A stretch of DNA of 49,574 nucleotides, from the NCBI GenBank assembly GCA_934597725.1, contig CAKTSK010000015.1, forward strand, positions 1 to 49,574, given 5' to 3'. Source of the DNA: an uncultured Eubacteriales bacterium (GTDB lineage: Bacteria; Bacillota; Clostridia; Oscillospirales; Oscillospiraceae). Position numbers and translations under genes: made by a program. The notes below the pieces were generated by a model that made no database searches, had not been told where the DNA came from, and saw only the letters and a program-made list of their open reading frames with translations. Position 1 is the stretch's first letter. Each line of letters begins with the position of its first letter. Below, in pieces: positions 6,985-13,522 of this stretch.

Positions 6985-9384
6985 ATGAAACCATTACTGC
7001 AAGCGATCAAAGAACAACGCCTGTACCTGGACGGCGGCATGGGCAGCATGCTCCAGGCAGCGGGCCTGCCGGAGGGGATGCTGCCCGACGTGTGGGGCAT
7101 GGAGAACCCGCCGGCGGTCCAGGCGGTCCACCGGGCCTATCTGGAGGCCGGCAGCCGCCTGATCACCACCAACACCTTCGGCGCCTGCGCCCTGAAGCTG
7201 GCCCCCTACGGGGTCACGCCGGCCCAGGTGATGACCGCCGCCGTGGCCAATGTCCGGGCGGCCATGGACCAGGCGGGGGTGACAGAGGCCTACGTCTGCG
7301 CCGACATCGGCCCCACGGGCAAGCTCCTGCGCCCCTATGGGGACCTGGACTTTGAGGACGCGGTGGCCCTGTTCGCCGAGCCCATCCGGGCCGCGGCCCA
7401 GGCGGGGGCCGACTGCATCCTCATCGAGACCATGAGCGACCTGTACGAGATGAAGGCGGCGGTGCTGGCGGCGAAAGAGAACTGTGACCTGCCTGTGCTG
7501 GCCAGCCTCATCTTTGATGAGAGCGGCAAGCTCCTCACCGGCGGCTCTCCCCGGGCCGCCGTGGCCCTGCTGGAGGGGCTGGGGGTGGATGTGCTGGGCC
7601 TCAACTGCGGCCTGGGTCCCGCCCAGATGGCCCCGGTGTTCCGGGCTTTGTGGGAGGATGCCTCCGTCCCCCTGCTCTTGCAGCCCAACGCCGGCCTGCC
7701 CCGGAGCCAGAACGGCCAGGCGGTCTATGACCTTGGCCCGGCGGACTTTGCCGCCGAGCTGGCGGAGCTGGCCCCCATGGCCACCCTGCTGGGGGGCTGC
7801 TGCGGCACCACGCCGGACCACCTGCGGGCGCTGATCGAGGCCACCCGGGCCGTCCCGCTGCCCCAGGTGACCACCAAAGAGACCCTGCTGATCTCCTCGT
7901 ATTGTCAGGCGGTGGCCCTGGACGGCCGGGACCCGGTGGTCATCGGCGAGCGCATCAACCCCACCGGCAAGAAAAAACTCCAGGCCGCCCTGCGGGAAGG
8001 GGACATGGAGTATGTGCTGGGCGAGGTCTTTCAGCAGGAGGAGGCCGGCGCCCATATCCTGGACGTGAACGTGGGCCTGCCCGGGCTGGATGAGCCGGTG
8101 GTGCTGACCAAGACGGTGGAGGCCATTCAGGAGGTCACCGGCCTGCCCTTGCAGCTGGACACCTCCAATCCCCAGGCCATGGAAGCCGCCCTGCGCCGGT
8201 ACAACGGCAAGCCCCTCATCAACTCCGTCAACGGCAAGGAGGAGAGCCTTTCTGCCATCCTTCCTCTGGTCAAGAAGTACGGCGGCGGTCTGGTGTGCCT
8301 GACCCTGGACGACGAGGGCATCCCGGCGGATGCCGCCGGGCGGCTGGCCATTGCGGAGAAGATCGTCCAGCGGGCCGAGGCCCTGGGCATCCTCCGGCGG
8401 GAGCTGCTGGTGGATGGCCTGACCATGCCGGTGAGCGCCGGCGGGGAGAATGCCAAGGTGACCCTGGAGACCATCCACCGGGCCAAGACAGAGTTGGGGG
8501 TCAAGACCGCCCTGGGCGTGTCCAACGTCTCCTTCGGCCTGCCCAAGCGGGAGCAGCTGAACCAGAATTTCTTCACCATGGCCCTTCATCGGGGGCTGGA
8601 CGGGGCCATCATCAACCCCAAGAGCGGGGCCATGATGGGGGCCTACCGTTCCTATCGGGCGCTGATGGGCCTGGACGACCAGTGCCAGGAGTATATGGAG
8701 GCGTTCCGGGACGAAGCCCCTGCCGCACCCGCCCCGGCCCCCGCTGCCGGCGGGGAGATGAGCCTGCACCAGGCTGTGTGCAAGGGGCTGAAAGAGGCGG
8801 CTGCGGTCCAGGCCAAGGCCCTGGCCGACGGGGGACGGGCGGTCCTGGACATCATCAACGGAGAGCTGGTCCCGGCCCTGGACCAGGTGGGCCAGGGCTT
8901 CGAGAAGGGGACCCTCTTCCTGCCCCAGCTGCTCATGAGCGCGGAGGCGGCCAAGGGGGCCTTCCAGGTCCTGAAAGAGTACCTGCCCGCCGGCGAGAGT
9001 ACCGGCGCCCCTCAGATCCTTCTGGCCACGGTGAAGGGGGACATCCACGACATCGGGAAGAACATCGTCAAGGTCCTCCTGGAGAGCTACCGCTTCCGGG
9101 TCCTGGACCTGGGCAAGGACGTTGCCCCCGAGACCATCGTGGCGGCCGCCCGGGAGAAGCAGATCCCCCTGGTGGGCCTGTCGGCGCTGATGACCACCAC
9201 GGCCCCCTACATGGCCGAGACCATCCGCCAGCTGCGGGCGGCGGGCCTGCCCTGCAAGGTGGTGGTGGGCGGCGCGGTCATCACCCAGGACTATGCCGAC
9301 AGCATCGGGGCCGACCACTATGCCCCGGATGCCATGGAGACGGTCCACTATGCCCAGCGGATGCTGGAGAACGCGGCCCAATGA
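6985..9384 (+). CDS. metH: Cobalamin-dependent methionine synthase, short form without activation domain
   Basis: A 799-residue protein that transfers the methyl group of 5-methyl-THF to homocysteine through bound cobalamin. Domains in order: the homocysteine-binding barrel (about 1-290) with zinc-ligand motifs GLNCGLG and GGCCGTTPDH; the pterin-binding barrel (about 310-575) starting VIGERINPTGKKKL; the cobalamin cap (about 590-670); and the B12-binding Rossmann domain (about 675-799) with D686-x-H688-D-I-G691 and later VVGGAVIT. A PAPAPAPAAGG linker joins the pterin and cap parts. Long MetH proteins are about 1,200 residues; the missing reactivation domain is encoded at 5623-6264. The ATG follows a GGGGAGCAGACC ribosome binding region. 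Confidence 0.95.
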   Translation: MKPLLQAIKEQRLYLDGGMGSMLQAAGLPEGMLPDVWGMENPPAVQAVHRAYLEAGSRLITTNTFGACALKLAPYGVTPAQVMTAAVANVRAAMDQAGVTEAYVCADIGPTGKLLRPYGDLDFEDAVALFAEPIRAAAQAGADCILIETMSDLYEMKAAVLAAKENCDLPVLASLIFDESGKLLTGGSPRAAVALLEGLGVDVLGLNCGLGPAQMAPVFRALWEDASVPLLLQPNAGLPRSQNGQAVYDLGPADFAAELAELAPMATLLGGCCGTTPDHLRALIEATRAVPLPQVTTKETLLISSYCQAVALDGRDPVVIGERINPTGKKKLQAALREGDMEYVLGEVFQQEEAGAHILDVNVGLPGLDEPVVLTKTVEAIQEVTGLPLQLDTSNPQAMEAALRRYNGKPLINSVNGKEESLSAILPLVKKYGGGLVCLTLDDEGIPADAAGRLAIAEKIVQRAEALGILRRELLVDGLTMPVSAGGENAKVTLETIHRAKTELGVKTALGVSNVSFGLPKREQLNQNFFTMALHRGLDGAIINPKSGAMMGAYRSYRALMGLDDQCQEYMEAFRDEAPAAPAPAPAAGGEMSLHQAVCKGLKEAAAVQAKALADGGRAVLDIINGELVPALDQVGQGFEKGTLFLPQLLMSAEAAKGAFQVLKEYLPAGESTGAPQILLATVKGDIHDIGKNIVKVLLESYRFRVLDLGKDVAPETIVAAAREKQIPLVGLSALMTTTAPYMAETIRQLRAAGLPCKVVVGGAVITQDYADSIGADHYAPDAMETVHYAQRMLENAAQ

Positions 9385-9397
9385 CCTGAACGCGCAA

Positions 9398-9430
9398 CGC
9401 CCCGGACAGTCGAGACGACCGTCCGGGGCG
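9398..9430. terminator. Hairpin in the convergent metH / nitroreductase gap
   Basis: CGCCCCGGAC (9398-9407) pairs with GTCCGGGGCG (9421-9430), and an inner GTCG/CGAC stem closes on an AGA loop. It lies between two convergent genes and could end both transcripts. No T-run follows on either strand, so strength is uncertain. Confidence 0.55.
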
Positions 9431-9439
9431 TGGTTCTGC

Positions 9440-9967
9440 TCAGAAGGTTTCCCGGTGGACTTTTGCCCAGGGCAGCTGTGCCGGGTCCGTGGGGGCCGGC
9501 TGCTCGGCGGGGTGGCCCAGAGAGAGGATGGCCTCCAGCGTGTAGGGGTCTGGGACGTTGAGCAGGCGGCGGCAGTAGGCATCCGTGCTCTCCGCGTCCG
9601 TCTCGCTTTGGCGCAGACGGCCCTGGACCCAGCAGCTTCCCAGGCCCAGCGCGTGGGCCATGAGGTGCATGTTGCCCAGGACCAGGGAGCAGTCCTCGGT
9701 CCACACGTCGCTCTGGGTGGGGTCGGCAAAGACCAGAATGGCCGCTGCGGCCCCGGCCAGCATCCTGGCCGAGCCCTGGCGGCAGTGGGAGAGCTGCTCC
9801 AGCATCGCCCGTTCCCGGACCACCACCAGCTCCCAGGGCCGCCGGCCCCGGCTGGAAGGGGCCAGCAGGCCGGCGGAAAGGATGGCCTCCAGGTCCTGGT
9901 CGGAGAGGGCTTGGGGGGTGTAGCGCCGGATGCTCCGGCGGGTGAGCAGCAGTTGGGTCAGATCCAT
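9440..9967 (-). CDS. Nitroreductase-family flavoprotein
   Basis: A 175-residue FMN-dependent reductase using NAD(P)H; the substrate is not predictable. The family pattern is clear: RRSIRRYTPQALSDQDLEAIL near the N-terminus (the Arg cluster contacts FMN phosphate), LAPSSRGRRPWELVVV, the mid-region NMHLMAHALGLGSCWV, and the C-terminal ILSLGHPAEQP. The length fits the small single-domain nitroreductases. The ATG at 9967 follows AGGAGGAC. It is a single minus-strand gene with its own promoter between metH and tRNA-Gln. Nothing links it to methionine metabolism. Confidence 0.9.
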   Translation of the reverse strand: MDLTQLLLTRRSIRRYTPQALSDQDLEAILSAGLLAPSSRGRRPWELVVVRERAMLEQLSHCRQGSARMLAGAAAAILVFADPTQSDVWTEDCSLVLGNMHLMAHALGLGSCWVQGRLRQSETDAESTDAYCRRLLNVPDPYTLEAILSLGHPAEQPAPTDPAQLPWAKVHRETF

Positions 9968-10014
9968 GGTGTTGTCCTCCTGAAACGATGCCCCGTGGGG
10001 GAGATGGTGGCTTC

Positions 10015-10044
10015 AGTATAGCATATCCGGCTCGGATCGGGCAA
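10015..10044 (-). promoter_or_regulatory. Predicted promoter of the nitroreductase gene
   Basis: Read on the minus strand, TTGCCC (10044-10039) and TATACT (10020-10015) are 18 bases apart, about 50 bases before the start codon. Confidence 0.5.
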
Positions 10045-10078
10045 AGAAAGATTTTTTCAAAAAAGATGAAAAAACTGC

Positions 10079-10106
10079 TTGACAAATTCCAAAACCATGC
10101 TATAAT
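10079..10106 (+). promoter_or_regulatory. Consensus promoter of tRNA-Gln
   Basis: A perfect TTGACA (10079-10084) and a perfect TATAAT (10101-10106) with a 16-base spacer, about 45 bases before the tRNA. A consensus promoter suits a stable RNA gene. Confidence 0.85.
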
Positions 10107-10151
10107 CAATCTTGTTCGCGCGAGAGATTCGCCGACAAACAAAAAAGATTT

Positions 10152-10225
10152 AGCGGGATTGTGTAAGGGTAGCACGACAGACTCTGACTCTGTTTGTGAG
10201 GGTTCGAATCCTTCTCCCGCTGCCA
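10152..10225 (+). tRNA. tRNA-Gln (anticodon CTG)
   Basis: The cloverleaf can be drawn in full. The acceptor stem AGCGGGA/TCCCGCT has discriminator G and encoded CCA. The D stem is GTGT/GCAC with an AAGGGTA loop. The anticodon stem is ACAGA/TCTGT with loop CTCTGAC, giving anticodon CTG at the loop centre, so it reads CAG as glutamine. The T stem is GAGGG/CCTTC with loop TTCGAAT. It is 74 bases including CCA. A consensus promoter precedes it and a strong terminator follows 5 bases later. The minus-strand phage-type amidase begins to overlap that terminator, so this tRNA sits at the edge of a possible prophage remnant. Confidence 0.95.
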
Positions 10226-10230
10226 AGAAG

Positions 10231-10265
10231 AAAGACCTGAAATCAAGACGATTTCAGGTCTTTTT
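10231..10265. terminator. Terminator shared by tRNA-Gln and the amidase gene
   Basis: Bases 10231-10244 and 10250-10263 are perfect 14-bp inverted repeats around a 5-base loop. On the plus strand the stem runs into TTTTT, a good terminator for the tRNA. On the minus strand it is followed by CTTCTTGG. The amidase stop codon (10243-10245) lies inside the hairpin, so it can also end that transcript. Confidence 0.85.
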
Positions 10266-11046
10266 CTGTGTCCATCCGTCCCAAACGCCCCAGCAGGGCC
10301 ACAGCCTCGTCCCGCTTCAGGGGACGTTCCGGGGCGGTCCCGTCCACCAGCCCGGCGGCGGTGGCCTTGGCCCAGTGGCCCTCCTCCCGGCTCCATGCCG
10401 GTTCTTCCAGAGCGGCGGCGTACCGCATGGCTTTGGTCATCAGCCGATAGGCTTGGTCATCTGTGATGGTTTCGATCAGTTTTTCAACGTCAGTTGCTTC
10501 GTTCTCGTCGTTCAGCCGCCGGTTGACCTGTTCCGTGATCTCCGTATATTTTCCGAACAGGTAGTTGCCGGGGCAGCTTTTCCCTTTGTCCGTGGTGTAG
10601 CGGTGGGGGACCAGGTTGCAGGTCTCCCAGTCCTTGGTGTAGGCTGGGCAATTCGCCTTTCCCTCTTTCCAGATCAGCCGCCGGATGCCGTTCCGCTGGC
10701 AGATGTCCACGCAAAGGTCGATGAGGCTCCGGTATGCCTCCTCCGTACACTGATACGGCTCTTGGTATTTCTGGATGCTGCTCACCTCAATGGTCACCAC
10801 TTCATGGTCTACGGGGTGACTGCAGCACCACGCCCGGTCCTCCTCCCGCACATACTGTCCGATCCGCCCGTCCGGCCCGACGCCATAATGGGCAGACGCC
10901 TTGGTGGTCTGGAACACTTCACCGCACCCCTCCACGCTCCCCGGCCCGGCCATGGTGTGGATGGAGATCCCCCGGATCGTTCCCCGCCGGGGCTTGGTGC
11001 AGTGGGGAGATAATTTGATGTAGTCCGCCAGGTTGCTGTTGCTCAT
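10243..11046 (-). CDS. Phage-type N-acetylmuramoyl-L-alanine amidase (endolysin)
   Basis: A 267-residue cell-wall amidase cutting the bond between MurNAc and L-Ala. It begins MSNSNLADYIKLSPHCTKPR and has the Amidase_2 pattern: GISIHTMAG with the first zinc His, ASAHYGVGPDGRIGQYV, and the late VPHRYTTDKGKSCPG segment carrying the second His and the Cys. The C-terminal 60 residues (HWAKATAAGLVDGT...LKRDEAVALLGRLG) look like one S-layer-homology-type repeat, which may bind the wall. There is no signal peptide, as expected for an endolysin released by a holin. The ATG at 11046 is preferred because GAGAGGAG lies just upstream. The holin gene is transcribed in the same direction about 380 bases upstream. 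Confidence 0.88.
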   Translation of the reverse strand: MSNSNLADYIKLSPHCTKPRRGTIRGISIHTMAGPGSVEGCGEVFQTTKASAHYGVGPDGRIGQYVREEDRAWCCSHPVDHEVVTIEVSSIQKYQEPYQCTEEAYRSLIDLCVDICQRNGIRRLIWKEGKANCPAYTKDWETCNLVPHRYTTDKGKSCPGNYLFGKYTEITEQVNRRLNDENEATDVEKLIETITDDQAYRLMTKAMRYAAALEEPAWSREEGHWAKATAAGLVDGTAPERPLKRDEAVALLGRLGRMDTEKDLKSS

Positions 11047-11070
11047 AGTCTCGCTCCTCTCTTGGGCGCG

Positions 11071-11107
11071 CCAAAACGCCCCGGTCTGTGCCTTGACAAA
11101 CCGGGGC
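11071..11107 (-). terminator. Predicted terminator of the minus-strand toxin-like transcript
   Basis: On the minus strand, GCCCCGGT (11107-11100) pairs with ACCGGGGC (11085-11078), followed by GTTTTGG. Its loop contains the -35 box of the opposing plus-strand promoter, so terminator and promoter are interleaved. It sits just upstream of the amidase ribosome binding site. Confidence 0.5.
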
Positions 11108-11120
11108 AGGCTGGTATAAT
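11093..11120 (+). promoter_or_regulatory. Consensus promoter driving an antisense RNA
   Basis: A perfect TTGACA (11093-11098) and a perfect TATAAT (11115-11120) with a 16-base spacer, the same geometry as the tRNA-Gln promoter. It points away from the amidase gene into a stretch with no plus-strand ORF, so it most likely drives a noncoding RNA starting near 11127. Confidence 0.8.
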
Positions 11121-11208
11121 GAAGCACAGAAAGGGCGCTGTTACAAGCGGTTAGCCCAACAGATCCAACTTAGTTTTTAAGCTGACCGTTTGGCTGGAAC
11201 CCAAGCGG

Positions 11209-11283
11209 TCAGCACGCTTTTATGGTGAGTATGTAGGTCAGAACGACCAGACATACCAAGAACTTCCAAAGGAATTTCCTCAC
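11209..11283 (-). CDS. Candidate type I toxin-like hydrophobic membrane peptide (24 aa)
   Basis: A GTG-started ORF of 24 codons, too short for routine gene calling. The peptide begins MRKFLWKF, has a hydrophobic core LVCLVVLTYIL and ends TIKAC: one membrane helix with positive N-terminal charge, the usual design of type I toxins and small holin-like toxins. GGGAGG lies 8-9 bases before the GTG, ideal spacing. The GTG overlaps the stop of an upstream 14-codon ORF (TGGTGA), suggesting coupling. A predicted promoter lies on the same strand at 11397-11368. A consensus promoter drives an RNA across it from the other side. It sits between holin and amidase genes. The product is inferred from sequence design only; it matches no named toxin that I can recall. 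Confidence 0.5.
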   Translation of the reverse strand: MRKFLWKFLVCLVVLTYILTIKAC

Positions 11284-11324
11284 CAAGCCTCACCTCCCTT
11301 CTCAGGGAAGTGGCTAACCGCCAT
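11280..11324 (-). CDS. Short upstream ORF coupled to the toxin-like peptide
   Basis: ATG at 11324 opens a 14-codon frame (MAVSHFPEKGGEAW) whose TGA overlaps the downstream GTG. Its codons run through the ribosome binding site of the next ORF, so ribosomes on it could open or mask that site. It has no clear ribosome binding site of its own; A-rich GCAAAAATG precedes it. It may be a control element rather than a peptide gene. Confidence 0.35.
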   Translation of the reverse strand: MAVSHFPEKGGEAW

Positions 11325-11347
11325 TTTTGCAACAGCGCCTCTTTCTG

Positions 11348-11363
11348 GCTCCTTTCGGAGCCT
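11348..11363 (-). other. 5' hairpin of the predicted toxin-like mRNA
   Basis: GGCTCC/GGAGCC around a 4-base loop lies right at the predicted 5' end of the minus transcript. 5' hairpins often protect mRNAs. On the plus strand the same hairpin is followed by TCTTCATC and could end the antisense RNA early. Confidence 0.5.
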
Positions 11364-11367
11364 CTTC

Positions 11368-11397
11368 ATCCTATCATGCCGCGCCGCATTTTGTCAA
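11368..11397 (-). promoter_or_regulatory. Promoter of the toxin-like transcript (extended -10)
   Basis: On the minus strand, TTGACA (11397-11392) and TAGGAT (11373-11368) lie 18 bases apart, with TG one base before the -10 (TGATAGGAT), an extended -10. It faces the consensus plus-strand promoter at 11093-11120. Confidence 0.65.
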
Positions 11398-11401
11398 TTT
11401 T

Positions 11402-11433
11402 CGCCGTCCCATCAGGGGACGGCGTTTTCATTT
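11402..11433 (+). terminator. Terminator of the plus-strand antisense RNA
   Basis: CGCCGTCCC (11402-11410) pairs with GGGACGGCG (11416-11424), followed by TTTTCATTT. It lies just behind the opposing promoter, mirroring the arrangement at the other end of the element. Its tail touches the holin stop codon. Confidence 0.7.
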
Positions 11434-11865
11434 CTCGGGGCCTGTGCTGTCCCCCTGCTCCCGCAGTGCTTCCAAGGCCCGGTGCAGGAAGGCCGGAAAC
11501 GGCACCCCCATCAGCCCCAGGTTTTCCAGCAGAGACAGCCCTTCGTTGCCCACAAAGAACAGGACCACCGCCATGCGGACATAGTCGCTGCCCACCGCCT
11601 TGTCCAGCAGGACCCCCAGCCACACCAGCAGTAGGATCATCCCTTTCTTCAGCAGCCCCCGGAACCCGGCGCGGCTGTCCAGCGCCCCGGTGGCGCTCTT
11701 GTCCGACCGGTGCCAGATGGCCGCCACCAGGATTCCGGTGAGGTAATCTGCCGCCATGAGGGCCACCAGCAGGGCCAGCGGGGCGTCCCAGCCCCCCAGA
11801 CCGTGGGCCAGCCAGGCCCCCACTGCCGCCAGCCCTGCCAGAATGCCGTGTTTCACAGTGTCCAT
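11428..11865 (-). CDS. Phage holin family protein (TcdE/holin 4-1 type)
   Basis: A 145-residue membrane protein that in phages forms holes letting the endolysin reach the wall. It begins MDTVKHGILAGLAAVGAWLAHGLGG, followed by the family hallmark DAPLALLVALMAADYLTGILVA and then KSATGALDSRAGFRGLLKKGMILLLVWLGVLLD, with three or four hydrophobic helices and a charged C-terminus. The ATG at 11865 is chosen because AAAGGAG lies about 8 bases upstream; an in-frame upstream extension has no ribosome binding site and unlikely composition. It is followed on the same strand by the convergent toxin-like element and then the amidase. No structural phage genes, integrase or terminase are present, so this is a remnant or domesticated lysis cassette. 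Confidence 0.85.
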   Translation of the reverse strand: MDTVKHGILAGLAAVGAWLAHGLGGWDAPLALLVALMAADYLTGILVAAIWHRSDKSATGALDSRAGFRGLLKKGMILLLVWLGVLLDKAVGSDYVRMAVVLFFVGNEGLSLLENLGLMGVPFPAFLHRALEALREQGDSTGPEK

Positions 11866-12010
11866 CCCATCGCTCCTTTCCCTTTTTTCCCTGTCCGCCC
11901 GAGGGCGGAAGCTGGGATAAGATTCCATTTTATTGTAGAACGGATGTTGGAAGGCGGCAAGGTGCGTTTGGGTGGGACCGGGGAAGCGAGGGACAAATTC
12001 GGGACGGCAG

Positions 12011-12056
12011 AAAAACAACCCCCGCCCGCCGCATTCAGGAAGCGGCAGGCAGGGGC
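12011..12056 (-). terminator. Terminator of the MATE exporter gene
   Basis: On the minus strand a G+C-rich stem (CCCTGCCTGCCGC pairing with GCGGCGGGCGGGG, one mismatch) is followed by TTGTTTTTC. It lies directly after the MATE stop codon at 12062-12064. Confidence 0.8.
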
Positions 12057-12061
12057 TGGGA

Positions 12062-13414
12062 TCACAACTTTTTATATTGGCGGAAGAACAGGGCGGCAGT
12101 GGTGGCCACAGCCAACAGGTCAGCCACCGGCTCGGCCAGAAAGACGGCCAGGACCTGATCCTGGAGCAGATGGGGCAGCAGGTAGATCAGGGGAATGAGC
12201 AGCAGCACCTTCCGCAGCAGGGCCAGAAAGACCGAGGTCTTGGCGTTGCCCAGGGCGATGAAGGTCTGCTGGCAGGCCACTTGAACACCCAACAGAAAGG
12301 ACAGGGCCATATAGATCCGAATGGCCCAGCGGGTAAACTCTGCCAGGACTGGGTCGTTGGTAAAGATCCCGACGAACACCTGGGGGAAGAACAGACACAC
12401 CACCCACAGCAGCCCGGCAAAGCCTACGCAGCAGGCTAGCAGCAGCCGGAAGGTCTCCTTGACCCGGTCGCCCTGCCCCGCCCCGTAGTTGAACCCCACG
12501 ATGGGCTGCGCGCCCTGGGTGAGGCCCTGGAGGGGGAGCATACAGAACTGCATGGCGCTGGCCAGGATGGTCATGGCCCCCACGGCCACATCCCCGCCGT
12601 AGCGGAGCAGGCTCGTGTTGAAGCACACGGTGAGGATGCTCTCGGTGAACTGCATGATGAACGGGGACAGGCCCAGGGCCAGACAGGGCAGCAGGACCTT
12701 GGCCTGCAGGCGGGCAAAACGGATCTGCAGGCGCAGGGTGGTCTTGGCGCCGGTGAGAAAGCGCAGGGTCCACAGGCAGGAGACCCCCTGGGACAGTACC
12801 GTGGCCAGGGCCGCTCCCCGGACGCCCATGTCCAGGCCGAAGATCAGAATGGGGTCCAGGATCAGGTTGCACACGGCGCCGATGGTCACGGTGACCATGC
12901 CGGTGCGGGCGAAGCCCTGGGCATTGATGAAGGCGTTCAGGCCCAGGCTGAGCTGGACAAACAGGGTCCCCCAGGCGTACAGGCGCAGATACTGCCAGGC
13001 ATAGGGCACGGTGTTCTCGCTGGCCCCGAAGAAGAGCAGCAAGGGCTGACCAAAGAGCTGGATCACCGCCGTGAGCACCAGCGCCGTGAGCACCAGCATG
13101 GTGGCGCAGTTGCCCAAAATGCGCTCAGCCTGCTCGTGCTCGCCCTTGCCCAGCATGATGGAGGCCCGGGGCGCGCCGCCCATGCTCACCAGCGCGGCAA
13201 AGGCGGAGATGGCCATGATCAGGGGCAGGGTGACCCCCACGCCGGTCAGGGCCGCCGCGCCCACGGCGGGGATGTGGCCGATGTACATGCGGTCGACCAT
13301 GTTGTACAGCAGGTTGATCAGCTGGGCCAGAATGGCGGGCAGGGCCAGACGGAACAGCAGGGGACGAATGGGGTCCCGGCCCAGGTCGCTGCCTGGACGT
13401 GCGGTTTGCGACAA
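12062..13414 (-). CDS. MATE-family multidrug exporter
   Basis: A 450-residue, roughly twelve-helix inner-membrane antiporter of the MATE/DinF type, which exports organic cations or drugs using Na+ or H+ gradients; the substrate is unknown. Typical segments are ALPAILAQLINLLYNMVDRMYIG in helix 1, VGVTLPLIMAISAF, and the repeat-2 equivalent LQGLTQGAQPIVGFNYGAG. No ATG fits. The TTG at 13414 is preferred because AGGGATC preceded by GGAGG lies at normal distance, and the resulting N-terminus (MSQTARPGSDLGRDPIRPLLFRLALP) matches the family style. It has its own promoter and terminator, so it is a single-gene unit. Confidence 0.92.
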   Translation of the reverse strand: MSQTARPGSDLGRDPIRPLLFRLALPAILAQLINLLYNMVDRMYIGHIPAVGAAALTGVGVTLPLIMAISAFAALVSMGGAPRASIMLGKGEHEQAERILGNCATMLVLTALVLTAVIQLFGQPLLLFFGASENTVPYAWQYLRLYAWGTLFVQLSLGLNAFINAQGFARTGMVTVTIGAVCNLILDPILIFGLDMGVRGAALATVLSQGVSCLWTLRFLTGAKTTLRLQIRFARLQAKVLLPCLALGLSPFIMQFTESILTVCFNTSLLRYGGDVAVGAMTILASAMQFCMLPLQGLTQGAQPIVGFNYGAGQGDRVKETFRLLLACCVGFAGLLWVVCLFFPQVFVGIFTNDPVLAEFTRWAIRIYMALSFLLGVQVACQQTFIALGNAKTSVFLALLRKVLLLIPLIYLLPHLLQDQVLAVFLAEPVADLLAVATTAALFFRQYKKL

Positions 13415-13488
13415 GGAAGATCCCTCCGTTTGCAATGAGGTAGAAGGCCGGCGGCCTGGGGCGGTCGGTCTGGAAATCGGTAGGGAAT

Positions 13489-13517
13489 AGAATACCACAG
13501 GGCCAGAGGTTTTGCAA
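13489..13517 (-). promoter_or_regulatory. Predicted promoter of the MATE exporter
   Basis: On the minus strand, TTGCAA (13517-13512) and TATTCT (13494-13489) are 17 bases apart. The leader would be about 70 bases. Confidence 0.55.
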
Positions 13518-13522
13518 CCAGA

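Larger units (their letters stand above)
11127..11347. repeat. Long imperfect inverted repeat framing the convergent element
   Basis: The left arm 11127-11156 matches the right arm 11312-11347 in three blocks: CAGAAAG/CTTTCTG, GGCGCTGTT/AACAGCGCC and GCGGTTAGCC/GGCTAACCGC. The blocks are separated by short unmatched bases. It could be the closing stem of both RNAs or the terminal repeats of a small non-autonomous mobile element. No clear target-site duplication was found outside the arms. Confidence 0.75.
11127..11433 (+). ncRNA. Candidate structured noncoding RNA, antisense to the toxin-like mRNA
   Basis: Start is inferred from the consensus promoter and end from the terminator at 11402-11433; an earlier end at the hairpin 11348-11363 is also possible. 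No plus-strand frame codes for more than a few residues. The RNA can fold extensively. Bases 11127-11142 pair with 11331-11347, and 11147-11156 with 11312-11321. GCTGACCG/CGGTCAGC forms a hairpin near 11180-11212. GGTGAG/CTCACC, GTATGT/ACATAC and GGTC/GACC nest near 11224-11284. It covers the whole complementary toxin-like ORF and its ribosome binding site, so an antitoxin role is the main hypothesis. An independent regulatory RNA is the alternative. Confidence 0.6.

Noticed and set aside
10200..10225. tRNA 3' end as a phage attachment site with a second copy in the window
   Set aside because: No second copy of the tRNA 3' sequence was noticed near the holin or elsewhere in the window.
11127..11370. 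6S RNA as an explanation for the structured plus-strand transcript
   Set aside because: A large central bubble could not be drawn: the interior is a series of separate hairpins, and a good small ORF with a ribosome binding site lies opposite. Not fully excluded without a covariance scan.
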